From an uncultured Clostridia bacterium (lineage in GTDB: Bacteria; Bacillota; Clostridia; Christensenellales; Aristaeellaceae), in the NCBI GenBank assembly GCA_947167215.1, contig CAMVHE010000004.1, positions 1-64,000 of the forward strand: a DNA stretch of 64,000 bases, in the 5' to 3' direction. This document shows positions 44,600 through 53,770 of the stretch, one piece after another. Below the pieces are notes generated by a model. That model saw only the letters and a list, made by a program, of their open reading frames with translations. It made no database searches and was not told where the DNA came from. Each line of letters opens with the position of its first letter. Position 1 is the stretch's first letter. A program made the translations under genes and the position numbers.

Positions 44600-44658
44600 G
44601 GAGTATTTGTTGATAGGGTTATGATGCTCCCGCCGCACAGGCGGGGGCTTTTCTTTTT
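44600..44658 (+). promoter_or_regulatory. Attenuator: antiterminator and terminator upstream of aroF
   Basis: Two exclusive helices are visible. Antiterminator: GGAGTAT (44600-44606) pairs with ATGCTCC (44624-44630), allowing one G-U. Terminator: GCTCCCGCC (44626-44634) pairs with GGCGGGGGC (44640-44648), then TTTTCTTTTT. They share bases 44626-44630. A ribosome stalled at Phe codons 5-13 would leave 44600-44606 free and favour antitermination; a ribosome at the stop codon (44597-44599) would cover it and favour termination. Confidence 0.85.
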
Positions 44659-44687
44659 GGTGTTAATAGGAAAGAGAGGATAACAGT

Positions 44688-45701
44688 ATGATTATTATCA
44701 TGAAACCGGAGGCAACCGCCCAGCAGATCGACGACCTTTGCGATAATCTGGAATCCAGGGGGATGACCGTTCAGCGCAATTCCGGCGTGGATTGTACCGT
44801 TCTCGGCGTCATCGGCGACGTAGGCAGCCTTGATCCCCATGATTTTCTGACGCATGAAGGCGTGGAGCGTGTCATGCCGGTTTCCGAGCCTTTCAAAAAG
44901 GCGAACCGCAAGTTCCATCCTCAGGACAGTGTCATCGACTGCAAAGGAGTTCCGGTTGGCGGACGCAAGCTTGTGCTTTTTGCCGGTCCGTGCTCGGTAG
45001 AAAACTCCGAACAGATTACAGACACCGCACTCAAAGTCCGTGCCAGCGGCGCGGATATTCTCCGCGGTGGCGCATATAAGCCGCGTACCTCCCCCTATTC
45101 CTTCCAGGGCCTGAAGCTTCACGGTCTGGAACTGCTCGAAGAAGCATCCTCCATCACCGGAATGCCTATCTGTACGGAAATCATGAGTCCCAAGCTGGTG
45201 GAAGAATTTGACCGCCGCGTCGATGTGATTCAGGTCGGCGCAAGGAACATGCAGAACTTCGACCTGCTTTCGGAGCTCGGAAAGACCCGCAAGCCCATCC
45301 TTCTCAAGCGCGGCATGAGTGCCACCGTCTATGACTGGCTTCTGAGTGCCGAATACATCATGGCAGCCGGCAACCCCAATGTCATCCTCTGTGAACGCGG
45401 AATCCGGACCTTTGAGAACTATACCCGCAACACGCTGGATCTTTCGGTTATCCCCGCCATCAAGCGCCTCAGCCATCTTCCGGTAATTGTTGACCCCTCC
45501 CACGCAACCGGGCTCAGCTGGATGGTGGAGCGGATGTCTCTTGCTGCCATTGCTGCCGGTGCAGACGGATTGCTGGTGGAAGTCCATAACGATCCGCCCC
45601 ATGCGCTTTCAGACGGTGCCCAGAGTCTTACCCCGGATCAGTTTGCCCAGCTGGTGGGTAAGATTCACGGCATGGCCCCGATCGTGGAAAGAACCCTATG
45701 A
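44688..45701 (+). CDS. aroF: 3-deoxy-7-phosphoheptulonate (DAHP) synthase, type Iβ
   Basis: 337-aa enzyme that joins phosphoenolpyruvate and erythrose 4-phosphate, the entry to the shikimate pathway. An N-terminal ferredoxin-like domain (1-70) of the Thermotoga type is followed by the TIM barrel with the metal Cys in FAGPCSVEN, KPRTSPYSFQG and a late DPSHATGL. The N-domain suggests feedback inhibition by Tyr or Phe. It is the first enzyme gene behind the attenuator and overlaps tyrA by 4 bases. Confidence 0.97.
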   Translation: MIIIMKPEATAQQIDDLCDNLESRGMTVQRNSGVDCTVLGVIGDVGSLDPHDFLTHEGVERVMPVSEPFKKANRKFHPQDSVIDCKGVPVGGRKLVLFAGPCSVENSEQITDTALKVRASGADILRGGAYKPRTSPYSFQGLKLHGLELLEEASSITGMPICTEIMSPKLVEEFDRRVDVIQVGARNMQNFDLLSELGKTRKPILLKRGMSATVYDWLLSAEYIMAAGNPNVILCERGIRTFENYTRNTLDLSVIPAIKRLSHLPVIVDPSHATGLSWMVERMSLAAIAAGADGLLVEVHNDPPHALSDGAQSLTPDQFAQLVGKIHGMAPIVERTL

Positions 45702-46576
45702 AAGTGATGTTTATCGGATTAGGGCTGATTGGCGGGAGCATGGCACTGGCACTGCGCGGGGATTCTTCCCTGCAGGTCACCGCCGTTGAACCGGATTTAT
45801 ACAGCCGCAGCGAAGCCCTCAGGGTTGGCGCGGTCAACGCGGCCTGGCCTTCCGCAGATGCCGCTCCCCTTGCCGAACAGGATCTGATCCTCCTCTGCCT
45901 TCATCCCAACGCAGCCGTTGACTTCATCTCCACTTATGGCGGACAGCTTTCCCCCAATACCGTGCTGACCGATGTCTGCGGCGTAAAGGTGCCGATATTT
46001 CAGGCTCTGGACAGCCTGCCGACGTACCAGTTTTCCTTTATTGGCGGCCATCCCATGGCCGGACTGGAGAGCGGCGGATTTTCCAATGCCACCCCTTACC
46101 TTTTCCGCGGCGCTCATTATATTCTGGTTCCCCATCCAAGCACCACCGACAGCGCCAGAACCATTCTGACCCATATGGCGCTGCAGATCGGATGCTGCGA
46201 CGTCATCGAATCCACCCCTGAGCTGCATGATCACTGTATCGCCTATACCAGCCAGCTGATGCATATTCTCGCCCTCGCTCTCTGCGATCAGCCGCTGTTC
46301 AGCCAGAGCGCGGGATATGAGGGCGGCTCCTTCCGCGGTGCCACCCGGGTTGCCGCGCTGGATCCGAACCTGTGGTGCGAACTCTTTGATCTGAACCGGA
46401 TTTCTCTGGCAGATCAGATCGATGCGCTTTCTGAACAGCTGCAGAAGTACAGCAGCCTGCTGCGCAGTGGAAGCCGGGAAGAACTGCTTCAACAGCTGAC
46501 CGAAAGCAGCGAACACAAAAAGAATATTGACCGGCAGAAGGGACAGGGCCGTCCGCGTTCTCCCCTTTATACCTGA
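45698..46576 (+). CDS. tyrA: Prephenate dehydrogenase
   Basis: 292-aa NAD(P)+ enzyme that makes 4-hydroxyphenylpyruvate from prephenate. It begins with the Rossmann motif FIGLGLIGGSMALALRG, and the catalytic His is in GGHPMAGLESGG. No ACT or chorismate mutase domain is fused, so it is the short type. The start overlaps the aroF stop as ATGA. The next gene, aroB, is 12 bases away. Confidence 0.95.
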   Translation: MKVMFIGLGLIGGSMALALRGDSSLQVTAVEPDLYSRSEALRVGAVNAAWPSADAAPLAEQDLILLCLHPNAAVDFISTYGGQLSPNTVLTDVCGVKVPIFQALDSLPTYQFSFIGGHPMAGLESGGFSNATPYLFRGAHYILVPHPSTTDSARTILTHMALQIGCCDVIESTPELHDHCIAYTSQLMHILALALCDQPLFSQSAGYEGGSFRGATRVAALDPNLWCELFDLNRISLADQIDALSEQLQKYSSLLRSGSREELLQQLTESSEHKKNIDRQKGQGRPRSPLYT

Positions 46577-46588
46577 GAGGAGGCTCCA

Positions 46589-47671
46589 ATGTATCAAGTA
46601 AACGTCATGGCACCGGGACAGGACTGCAGCTATCCGATCATCATCTCCCCGAACCTGCTTTCCGAATGCGCTCCCTGTCTTTCCTCCCTGGAAGGACACA
46701 CCGTCGCAGTCATTGCAGATGAGCATACCGGTCCGCTGTATGGCAGTACTGTGGAAAATGCATTGCGCACTGCCGGGGCCACGCCCTGCCTCTTCGAAGT
46801 CCCTGCCGGGGAAACCAGCAAAAGTGCCCTCCAGTACGACCGCATTATTGATTTCCTGCTGGAATCGCATGTGACGCGCTCAGACACTGTCATTGCCCTG
46901 GGCGGCGGCGTGATCGGAGACCTGACCGGCTATGCCGCAGCCACCTATCTGCGTGGCGTCCCGTTTATCCAGATTCCAACCACCCTGCTGTCCCAGGTGG
47001 ACTCTTCCGTGGGCGGAAAGGTCGCATTGAATCATCCCAAGGGAAAGAACCTTCTCGGTGCGTTCCTCCAGCCAAAGCAGGTTTTGATTGATACAGGCAC
47101 CCTCTCCACGCTGGACGACCGGCAGATTGGTGCAGGACTTGGCGAAGTCATCAAGACCGCCTGTATTTCGGATGAAGACTTCTTTTCCTCCTTCGAAAAA
47201 TGGCAGGGAAGAAAAGCCATGCTGCCGCATCTTCCGGAGATCATTTCCCATTGTTGCACATTCAAGGCCGGCATCGTCCGCCAGGATCCTCTTGACCACG
47301 GTCTTCGCATGATCCTGAACTTCGGACATACCCTTGCCCATGCCCTTGAAAATTCCATGGGATATGGTACACTGCTGCATGGGGAAGCGGTCTGTATCGG
47401 CATGGTTTATGCCTCCCGCTTCGGCCAGCTTCTCGGAATTACGCCGGAAGGAACCGATATCCGCATCAGCAGGCTGCTGGAAGCCTATGACCTGCCGCAT
47501 GAAATGCCGGATAACCTGGCTCCTGAACAGCTCCTGCAGGTCATGGCTCTCGATAAGAAAGCGAGCGGAAAAATACTCCATCTCGTTCTGCTGGACCGCA
47601 TCGGCAACGCCGTCATTCATCCTCTCCCCTTTTCTGAATTGTCCACTCTTCTATACAGGTCCTGGAGGTAA
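46589..47671 (+). CDS. aroB: 3-dehydroquinate synthase
   Basis: 360-aa NAD+ and metal-dependent enzyme that cyclises DAHP to 3-dehydroquinate. The nucleotide motif IALGGGVIGDLTGYAAATYLRG, the active-site KVALNHPKGKN and LNFGHTLAHALE with a metal His are present. GAGGAGG precedes the start. aroB is followed by aroA after 1 base. Confidence 0.97.
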   Translation: MYQVNVMAPGQDCSYPIIISPNLLSECAPCLSSLEGHTVAVIADEHTGPLYGSTVENALRTAGATPCLFEVPAGETSKSALQYDRIIDFLLESHVTRSDTVIALGGGVIGDLTGYAAATYLRGVPFIQIPTTLLSQVDSSVGGKVALNHPKGKNLLGAFLQPKQVLIDTGTLSTLDDRQIGAGLGEVIKTACISDEDFFSSFEKWQGRKAMLPHLPEIISHCCTFKAGIVRQDPLDHGLRMILNFGHTLAHALENSMGYGTLLHGEAVCIGMVYASRFGQLLGITPEGTDIRISRLLEAYDLPHEMPDNLAPEQLLQVMALDKKASGKILHLVLLDRIGNAVIHPLPFSELSTLLYRSWR

Positions 47672-47672
47672 T

Positions 47673-48968
47673 ATGGATAAAATCGTCTCTCCCTCATCTT
47701 TATCCGGTACCCTTGCTGTCATCCCCAGCAAATCCGCATCCCATCGTGCAGTGATCCTGGCTGCCATGGCCAGAGGAGAAATGGAAATCGAACCCCTGCA
47801 GCTTTCGGAAGATGTGAGTGCCACCCTGTCCTGCTGCAGACAGCTCGGCCTCTGCAGCGGGGCCACACTGATCGATGCAGAGGAGCCGGGATTCGTCCGG
47901 GCCCGGATTTCCGGCAGTCTGAGCCGTCCGGTTTCCCGGGCCATGCGCACCCTGGACGCCGGAGAATCCGGTTCCACCCTGCGCCTTCTGCTTCCCCTTG
48001 CCCTTGACGGCCGCGGACCGGTGCGCTTTCTGGGACGCGGGCGGCTCATGCAGCGCCCCCTGACCGTCTATGAAGAGCTGTTTACGGATCAGGGAATCTC
48101 CTGGGCCCAGCGCGGAAATGAGCTAACGGTGAACGGCCGGTTATCCGGAGGGATTTATTCCGTTGCCGGAGATATCAGCAGCCAGTTCATCTCCGGGCTG
48201 CTGCTTGCCCTCCCCAGGCTGGATACGGACAGCACCATCCAGCTCACCACTCCGCTGGAAAGTGCTCCCTATGTGGAGATGACCCGCTCCATACAGGCGC
48301 TGTTCGGCATTCATTCCGCATGGAGCCGGGACGGCAGCGCACTGCATATCAAAGGAAATCAGACAGTCCGCAGCCCCGGTTCCCTGCGCATCGAAGGGGA
48401 CTGGAGCCATGCCGCATTTTATCTGGTAGCAGGGCTGATATCCCAGAACGGTCCGGTCAGTCTGACGTGCCTCGACAACCAATCGGTCCAGGCCGACCGG
48501 CAGATCGTCGATATTCTTCGGGACATGGGCGGAGAAATCCAGCTGGATAACGGCCTGGTGACCGCATTCCCTTCCTACCTCCATCCCATTGAAGTCAATG
48601 TCTCCCAGTGTCCTGACCTGGTCCCCATTCTGGCCGTTGCCATGGCTGCAGCCCATGGGGAGAGCAGGATTACCGGAGCCGAACGCCTCCGCTATAAGGA
48701 GAGCGACCGGCTTTCCGCCATGGCAAATGCCCTGAATGCATGCGGTTCCATCTGTCAGGAGACCCCTGACGGCCTGATCATTCGGGGCGGGTTCCCCCTT
48801 CGGGAAGCAAGCATCGACGGATGTCATGATCATCGAGTCGTCATGGCCATGGCAGTTGCCTCTGCCCTCTCCCGCGGAAATTTCATCCTGTCCGATTCGG
48901 ATTCCGTCAGCAAATCCGCTCCTTCTTTCTGGCATGAATTTGAACTTCTGGGAGGAAAAGCATCGTGA
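47673..48968 (+). CDS. aroA: 3-phosphoshikimate 1-carboxyvinyltransferase (EPSP synthase)
   Basis: 431-aa enzyme that adds the enolpyruvyl group to shikimate 3-phosphate. Family motifs are PSKSASHRAVILAAM (phosphate binding), LDAGESGSTLRLLLPLAL near 88 and RYKESDRLSAMANAL near 340. The LDAGESGST form has Gly-Glu-Ser where glyphosate-sensitive enzymes have a Gly-Asn-Ala-Gly-Thr, so sensitivity class is best left open. The start follows CTGGAGGTAAT. It overlaps aroC by 4 bases. Confidence 0.96.
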   Translation: MDKIVSPSSLSGTLAVIPSKSASHRAVILAAMARGEMEIEPLQLSEDVSATLSCCRQLGLCSGATLIDAEEPGFVRARISGSLSRPVSRAMRTLDAGESGSTLRLLLPLALDGRGPVRFLGRGRLMQRPLTVYEELFTDQGISWAQRGNELTVNGRLSGGIYSVAGDISSQFISGLLLALPRLDTDSTIQLTTPLESAPYVEMTRSIQALFGIHSAWSRDGSALHIKGNQTVRSPGSLRIEGDWSHAAFYLVAGLISQNGPVSLTCLDNQSVQADRQIVDILRDMGGEIQLDNGLVTAFPSYLHPIEVNVSQCPDLVPILAVAMAAAHGESRITGAERLRYKESDRLSAMANALNACGSICQETPDGLIIRGGFPLREASIDGCHDHRVVMAMAVASALSRGNFILSDSDSVSKSAPSFWHEFELLGGKAS

Positions 48969-50086
48969 GTGCAACCATAGGAACCCATTTCCGGATTACG
49001 GTATTCGGAGAATCCCACGGTCCGGCAATCGGCGTCACCATCGACGGCCTGCCCGCCGGCTTTCCTCTTGATCCGGAACAGATTGCAAGGCACATGAACC
49101 GCCGTGCTCCCGGTCAGGATCCGACGGCCACCGCACGCCGGGAAAAGGATGAAGTACGCATTCTTTCCGGATGGTATAATGGAAGAACTACAGGAGCCGC
49201 ACTGACAGGAATCATTGAGAACACGAATACCCGTTCCTCCGATTACCAGGAACTCTCCCATGTCTTCCGCCCCGGCCATGCAGATTACTCCGCATTTGTA
49301 AAATATGCCTGCTTTAACGATGTGCGCGGCGGTGGGCAGTTTTCAGGCCGTCTGACTGCTCCCCTGGTCTTCGCCGGGTCGGTTGCCCGCCAGCTTCTTG
49401 CTTCAAAAGGGATTGCCATCGGTGCCCATATTCTCAGCATCCAGAACGAAGAGGATCTGCACTTTGATGCCCTTCCCATGACAAAAGAGGCTCTGGATTC
49501 TCTCACCGCGCTTTCTTTCCCCGTTCTCCATCCCGAAAGCGAGGCCCCGATGCGCAGCGCCATCCTGAAGGCCAAAGAGAACGGAGACAGTGTCGGAGGC
49601 CGCATTGAATGCCTGGCGCTCGGGGTTCCTGCCGGAATCGGCTCCCCCCTGTATGCCTCCGTGGAAAGCACCTTTGCAGCGCTTGCCTTCTCTGTACCGG
49701 GAGTCAAGGCCGTCTCCTTCGGTGACGGCGACCACATCAGCGAAATGACCGGCAGCACAGCCAATGATGAGATGTCCTATGATGAGCAGGGAAACATCGT
49801 CTGTCTGACCAATCATAACGGCGGCGTCATCGGCGGAATCACCAATGGCATGCCCGTCCGCGTCGTTGTAGGAATCAAGCCGACGCCCTCCATTGCCCGT
49901 CTGCAGAAGAGCGTCGATGTCCGTCTCCATAAGGACGTGGATCTCTCCGTTCACGGCCGTCATGATCCCTGCATCGTTCCCCGCGCCGTGGTTGTCATTG
50001 AAAGCATTCTCGCCATAACCCTCTGCGATCTTATCATGGAAAATACAGCAATGCATGCCTTCATGCAGGAGGGAGTTAACCCATGA
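48965..50086 (+). CDS. aroC: Chorismate synthase
   Basis: 373-aa FMN enzyme that makes chorismate from EPSP. It starts at GTG 48965 overlapping the aroA stop as GTGA and begins GTHFRITVFGESHGPAIG, the family N-terminus. Other hallmarks are RRAPGQDPTATARREKDEV, RPGHADYSAFVKY and RGGGQFSGRLTAP. Reduced FMN is required. It overlaps pheA by 4 bases. Confidence 0.97.
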   Translation: MSATIGTHFRITVFGESHGPAIGVTIDGLPAGFPLDPEQIARHMNRRAPGQDPTATARREKDEVRILSGWYNGRTTGAALTGIIENTNTRSSDYQELSHVFRPGHADYSAFVKYACFNDVRGGGQFSGRLTAPLVFAGSVARQLLASKGIAIGAHILSIQNEEDLHFDALPMTKEALDSLTALSFPVLHPESEAPMRSAILKAKENGDSVGGRIECLALGVPAGIGSPLYASVESTFAALAFSVPGVKAVSFGDGDHISEMTGSTANDEMSYDEQGNIVCLTNHNGGVIGGITNGMPVRVVVGIKPTPSIARLQKSVDVRLHKDVDLSVHGRHDPCIVPRAVVVIESILAITLCDLIMENTAMHAFMQEGVNP

Positions 50087-51201
50087 ACGTTCCAGATCTC
50101 ACAGAAAGCCGTAAGCGGATCGATGCCATAGACCGGGAACTGGTCCGCCTTTTTGAAGAGCGCATGGAAGTATCCCGGGATGTCGCCCGCTACAAGCAGC
50201 TCCACCATCTGGAAGTACTCAACACCGCCCGGGAAGAGGCAGTCCTGAAGAGCCGGGCAGAACTGGCAAAGGACCCCTACCTCAAGGAAAGCGTTGTCTC
50301 CTTTTTTACGGAAATCATGCGGCTTTCCAGGCAGGAACAGTACCGTTTTCTGGAAAGCGGTCTGAAAGCAGACTGCATCGGATACATGGGAATTCCCGGA
50401 GCATTTTCCGAGAGTGCCACCATCGGCTTTTTCGGAGCGGAGATCCGCCGCCGGTGCTATGACAGTTTTGAGTCCGTCTTTGCCGCAGTGGCAGATGATC
50501 AGGTACGCTACGGCGTCGTTCCGGTAGAAAACTCTTCCTCCGGAGCCATCCATGCGGTTTATGATCTCCTCGGGAAATATGCCTGCCACATCGTCGGTGA
50601 GCAGCTGGTCCATGTGGAGCACTGCCTGCTCGGGCTTCCCGGAAGCAGGCTGGAGGATATTCAGAAGGTCTACAGTCACGAACAGGGTTTTGTCCAGTGC
50701 CAGCCTTTCTTGAAACAGCATCCCCAGATGACAGCCATTCCCTACTACAATACTGCCATCGCCGCAAAGCACGTTGCAGAGATGCAGGACTCTTCCTGCG
50801 CTGCTATCGCCTCCACACTTGCAGCAGAGCATTACGGCCTTACCGTTCTGGCTCCTTCCATTCAGTCTTCCACCACCAATGCAACCCGCTTCTTTATCGT
50901 CAGCGCATCTCCCCGCCCCATCGGCGTTGCCGATAAAGCAACCATTACCTTTTCCCTCAAGCATGCCCGGGGCACCCTTCAGCGGGCACTTTCGAGCTTT
51001 GTGGCGCTGGGGATGAACCTCACCCACATCGAATCCCGTCCGATACCGGGAACAAACTGGGAATACTGTTTTTATGTGGACCTCACCGGGGATCTTTCGC
51101 AGAATAACCTTCGTGTCCTGATGCAGTCTCTTGAAGCTGATGTGGCCTCCTGCAGACTGGTGGGCACTTATGCCGCAGCGAAAGAAGAGACGGTCCCATG
51201 A
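50083..51201 (+). CDS. pheA: Chorismate mutase / prephenate dehydratase (P-protein)
   Basis: 372-aa bifunctional enzyme. An N-terminal AroQ chorismate mutase (residues 1-88; SRKRIDAIDRELVRLFEERM) is followed by prephenate dehydratase (about 98-275) ending in the TTNATRFFIV motif. An ACT domain follows (about 290-365) with the Phe-binding ESRP motif in LTHIESRPIPG. This makes phenylpyruvate and is normally inhibited by phenylalanine. It fits the Phe-type attenuator upstream. Overlaps aroC and aroK by 4 bases each. Confidence 0.97.
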   Translation: MNVPDLTESRKRIDAIDRELVRLFEERMEVSRDVARYKQLHHLEVLNTAREEAVLKSRAELAKDPYLKESVVSFFTEIMRLSRQEQYRFLESGLKADCIGYMGIPGAFSESATIGFFGAEIRRRCYDSFESVFAAVADDQVRYGVVPVENSSSGAIHAVYDLLGKYACHIVGEQLVHVEHCLLGLPGSRLEDIQKVYSHEQGFVQCQPFLKQHPQMTAIPYYNTAIAAKHVAEMQDSSCAAIASTLAAEHYGLTVLAPSIQSSTTNATRFFIVSASPRPIGVADKATITFSLKHARGTLQRALSSFVALGMNLTHIESRPIPGTNWEYCFYVDLTGDLSQNNLRVLMQSLEADVASCRLVGTYAAAKEETVP

Positions 51202-51728
51202 AGAACCCGCTTTATCTGATTGGCATGATGGGATGCGGCAAAAGCAGCGTCGGCAGCAGACTGGCTGAAATACTGCAGGTGTCCTTTGTCGATCTGGATT
51301 TTCTCATTGAAGAACAGGCAAAAATGCCGATTTCTGACATCTTTGCCCGCTTTGAAGAAGACGGTTTCCGCATGCGTGAAACGGCAGCACTCCGAAGCAT
51401 CAGCACGCAGCCTTCCGTCATTGCAACCGGCGGAGGAATCATTACCAGAGAAGAAAACATCCGTATCATGCAGGAAACCGGTCTGGTTATCTGGCTGCAG
51501 CGCCCCCTTGAACGAATCCTTGCGGATATTCCGGACAGCGGACGGCCTCTGCTGGCTTGCAACAAAAAAGAGCGCATGTATGCGCTCTATGATCAGCGGA
51601 AGTCCCTCTATGCCCGTGCTGCAGGCATTATCTTTGAAAGTCTCGATACCGTGGACGCTACGGCAACCGCTCTGTCCCGGCGGCCGGAGATTATTTCTCC
51701 GTCCGGCAGCACAGAAAAAAAAGATTGA
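51198..51728 (+). CDS. aroK: Shikimate kinase
   Basis: 176-aa P-loop kinase that phosphorylates shikimate. Walker A GMMGCGKSSVGSRLAE at residues 8-23, the shikimate-binding DLDFLIEEQ, TGGGII motif and the lid Arg region near 115-120 are present. Last gene of the operon, overlapping pheA as ATGA. aroD and aroE, needed for the two middle steps, are not in the operon. Confidence 0.95.
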   Translation: MKNPLYLIGMMGCGKSSVGSRLAEILQVSFVDLDFLIEEQAKMPISDIFARFEEDGFRMRETAALRSISTQPSVIATGGGIITREENIRIMQETGLVIWLQRPLERILADIPDSGRPLLACNKKERMYALYDQRKSLYARAAGIIFESLDTVDATATALSRRPEIISPSGSTEKKD

Positions 51729-51737
51729 AGATAAAAG

Positions 51738-51761
51738 AAACTGCCTAGAGGCAGTTTTTTT
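51738..51761 (+). terminator. Terminator of the aromatic operon
   Basis: AAACTGCC (51738-51745) and GGCAGTTT (51750-51757) with a TAGA loop, then a run of T residues. Confidence 0.9.
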
Positions 51762-51811
51762 CGTAAAACCCGAAATGTCCTTCCTCGCATGGAAAGTCCG
51801 GCTGCGGACCT

Positions 51812-53770
51812 TCACCGGGCGCTCTCTTCGGATGCGCCGTTTTCCGTAAACTGGCTGTTGATGAGTGCCTCGATTTCCAGCTCTTCCAGCGCTTCATCAA
51901 TTGCCGAATTCCACGCCGCAGCCACTTCCGGTCTGGCCGGAGCATTGCAGGTACCGCAGGGCACCAGTTCATTATAGGGGTAATAGGAAAGATCCCCATA
52001 GGTGATCCTGCTGAGGGGCAGGTAGGTGCTCCGTACGCTGCTGCAATAGGCAGTCGTGTGGAATTTCTTACCGCCATTGGGATTATAATAGACGGCAGTT
52101 TCCTTCTCGGTTTCCGGAATCTTGCGTCCGTCATCATCCCAGACAATCAGCTTGACATTCTTGCTCAGATTATTCCACAGCCAAAGGTGATTATAGCCAT
52201 CTTCATTTGCAATGCGCTGTACCCGGATGCATCCATGGGAAGCACGGGTTCCAAGTGCGCTCTCGCATCGTGAAAAATCTTCTTTTTCCACTCCGTCAGC
52301 GTCCACGGTCTTGATGGACGGAACCAGATGCAGAAGGTCTCCTCCATTGAAACGGATCGCATAATTGCACCAGAGGTCTCCTGCATAGAAGCCGCCGGTC
52401 CAGCTGCATAGCAGAAACTCGCCGCTGGACGTTTCATTGAAATCCTCGTTGGCGCCGGCGGTCGTTCCCGTACTGACAAGGAGCGTTGTAAGCAGCTTTC
52501 CTTCCTTATACAGGTACAGACGCTGGGTCATCTTGTCCACAATGATACCGTAAGTCTGGTTCGGAGTCACCTCTTTGATCCGGTAGCCCCTCACCCAGCC
52601 CTGTTCCAGTTCATCGCAGTCATTGTATGCTTCGATCTTTACCCATCCGTCCTTCTCTTCCAGCACATGAACAGCAACAGAGGAGCCATAGAAGAAACCT
52701 CTATGCTCCTGTGTTGTTTTTCTTTTTCCGTTGGGACCATCCGCAAGGTACACCTTCTCATTGTTTTCGACATCCAGCACCTTAATGGGAGCTGTCAGTC
52801 TCTTCCAGGCCGTCTCCTCATCCAGAGGATCAAAATCCCCGAACCAGGTGGATGCCAGTGCTTCCCGTGCCATACGGATCGCATCCATCTTTGCCTGCGC
52901 AGCATTTTCCTGGTTCTTTCTTTCGGCTTCCTCCCGTATGGCTTTCAGTGCAGTCCGGATCCGCTGCCAGGTAATCAGGTCCGCTTCACCGCTCTGGGTA
53001 ATGCCGTTCGCCTTCTGAAATGATTTAATCGCTTCTACTGTGGCCTTACCAAGCTTGCCGCCGTTGTCCCCATTGTAGAACCCCAGCAGTCCCAGACATT
53101 TCTGAAGATAGATAACCGCTTCGCCGGAATCCCCTTTCCGAAGCGTCCAGGCTGCCAGTGCCTCCGTCTGGACTCCGTATCCGCGAATGCTGGGATCGTT
53201 GAGCGCGTACGTGAACCGCTCCACTTTGGTAGGAGAAGCACCGAGAACATGATTGTTGCCTTCGATCGTATGCACATAATACTGACCATTGTCATCCATG
53301 GTAACCATTTCAACGATTCCCACGTGATCCAGCCGGTTATAGGCATACCATTCGAAATAGATGAGATCCCCTCGCTGCGGAATGTATTCCCTGTCCTTCA
53401 GGGAAAAACCGTCCGAGAGCCAGTACTCGTCCTCTTCACCACGAAGTCCGTTCCCGACCGTAATATATCTTCCGCGCTCCTTGAACCAGGCAGCACCTCC
53501 TGCGCAGCTGGACTGCTGCGGATAGACACTTCCCAGCATACTGGTTCCATACCGTTTATCTGCCTGATCCACGCACCAGGAAACAAACTCGGAACAGTAT
53601 TCACCGTAGGCGTTTCCGCCCCATTCGCCGTATTTGGTATATCCGCCTTTGGTAGCCTGCGTTCCTATCTCGCTGACTGCCACAGACAAAACCATATCTG
53701 CATACTGATCCGCAGATGCTCCTGCACACAGTATCAGGAATAAAGCGAGAAAATAGCTGAATCTTTTCAT
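51812..53770 (-). CDS. Secreted CHAP / PG-binding / YkuD L,D-transpeptidase multidomain protein
   Basis: 652 aa. A signal peptide (1-20, ending GASA) precedes a CHAP-type amidase or endopeptidase domain with Cys59 in YCSEFVSWC and His149 in RLDHVGIVE. A PG_binding_1 domain follows (about 208-262), then an SH3-like region near 345-400. A YkuD L,D-transpeptidase domain lies near 405-545 with Cys514 in the ASHGCIRV motif. The C-terminus carries H571-x4-C576 and C605-x2-C608. The protein would both cut and cross-link peptidoglycan. The start overlaps the RluA-like stop as ATGA, so it is cotranscribed with the ileS unit. Confidence 0.93.
   Translation of the reverse strand: MKRFSYFLALFLILCAGASADQYADMVLSVAVSEIGTQATKGGYTKYGEWGGNAYGEYCSEFVSWCVDQADKRYGTSMLGSVYPQQSSCAGGAAWFKERGRYITVGNGLRGEEDEYWLSDGFSLKDREYIPQRGDLIYFEWYAYNRLDHVGIVEMVTMDDNGQYYVHTIEGNNHVLGASPTKVERFTYALNDPSIRGYGVQTEALAAWTLRKGDSGEAVIYLQKCLGLLGFYNGDNGGKLGKATVEAIKSFQKANGITQSGEADLITWQRIRTALKAIREEAERKNQENAAQAKMDAIRMAREALASTWFGDFDPLDEETAWKRLTAPIKVLDVENNEKVYLADGPNGKRKTTQEHRGFFYGSSVAVHVLEEKDGWVKIEAYNDCDELEQGWVRGYRIKEVTPNQTYGIIVDKMTQRLYLYKEGKLLTTLLVSTGTTAGANEDFNETSSGEFLLCSWTGGFYAGDLWCNYAIRFNGGDLLHLVPSIKTVDADGVEKEDFSRCESALGTRASHGCIRVQRIANEDGYNHLWLWNNLSKNVKLIVWDDDGRKIPETEKETAVYYNPNGGKKFHTTAYCSSVRSTYLPLSRITYGDLSYYPYNELVPCGTCNAPARPEVAAAWNSAIDEALEELEIEALINSQFTENGASEESAR

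Noticed and set aside
44600-44658. A T-box or TRAP-type element in front of aroF
   Set aside because: There is no T-box consensus and no run of GAG/TAG triplets; a Phe-rich leader frame and two exclusive helices fit ribosome-mediated attenuation better.
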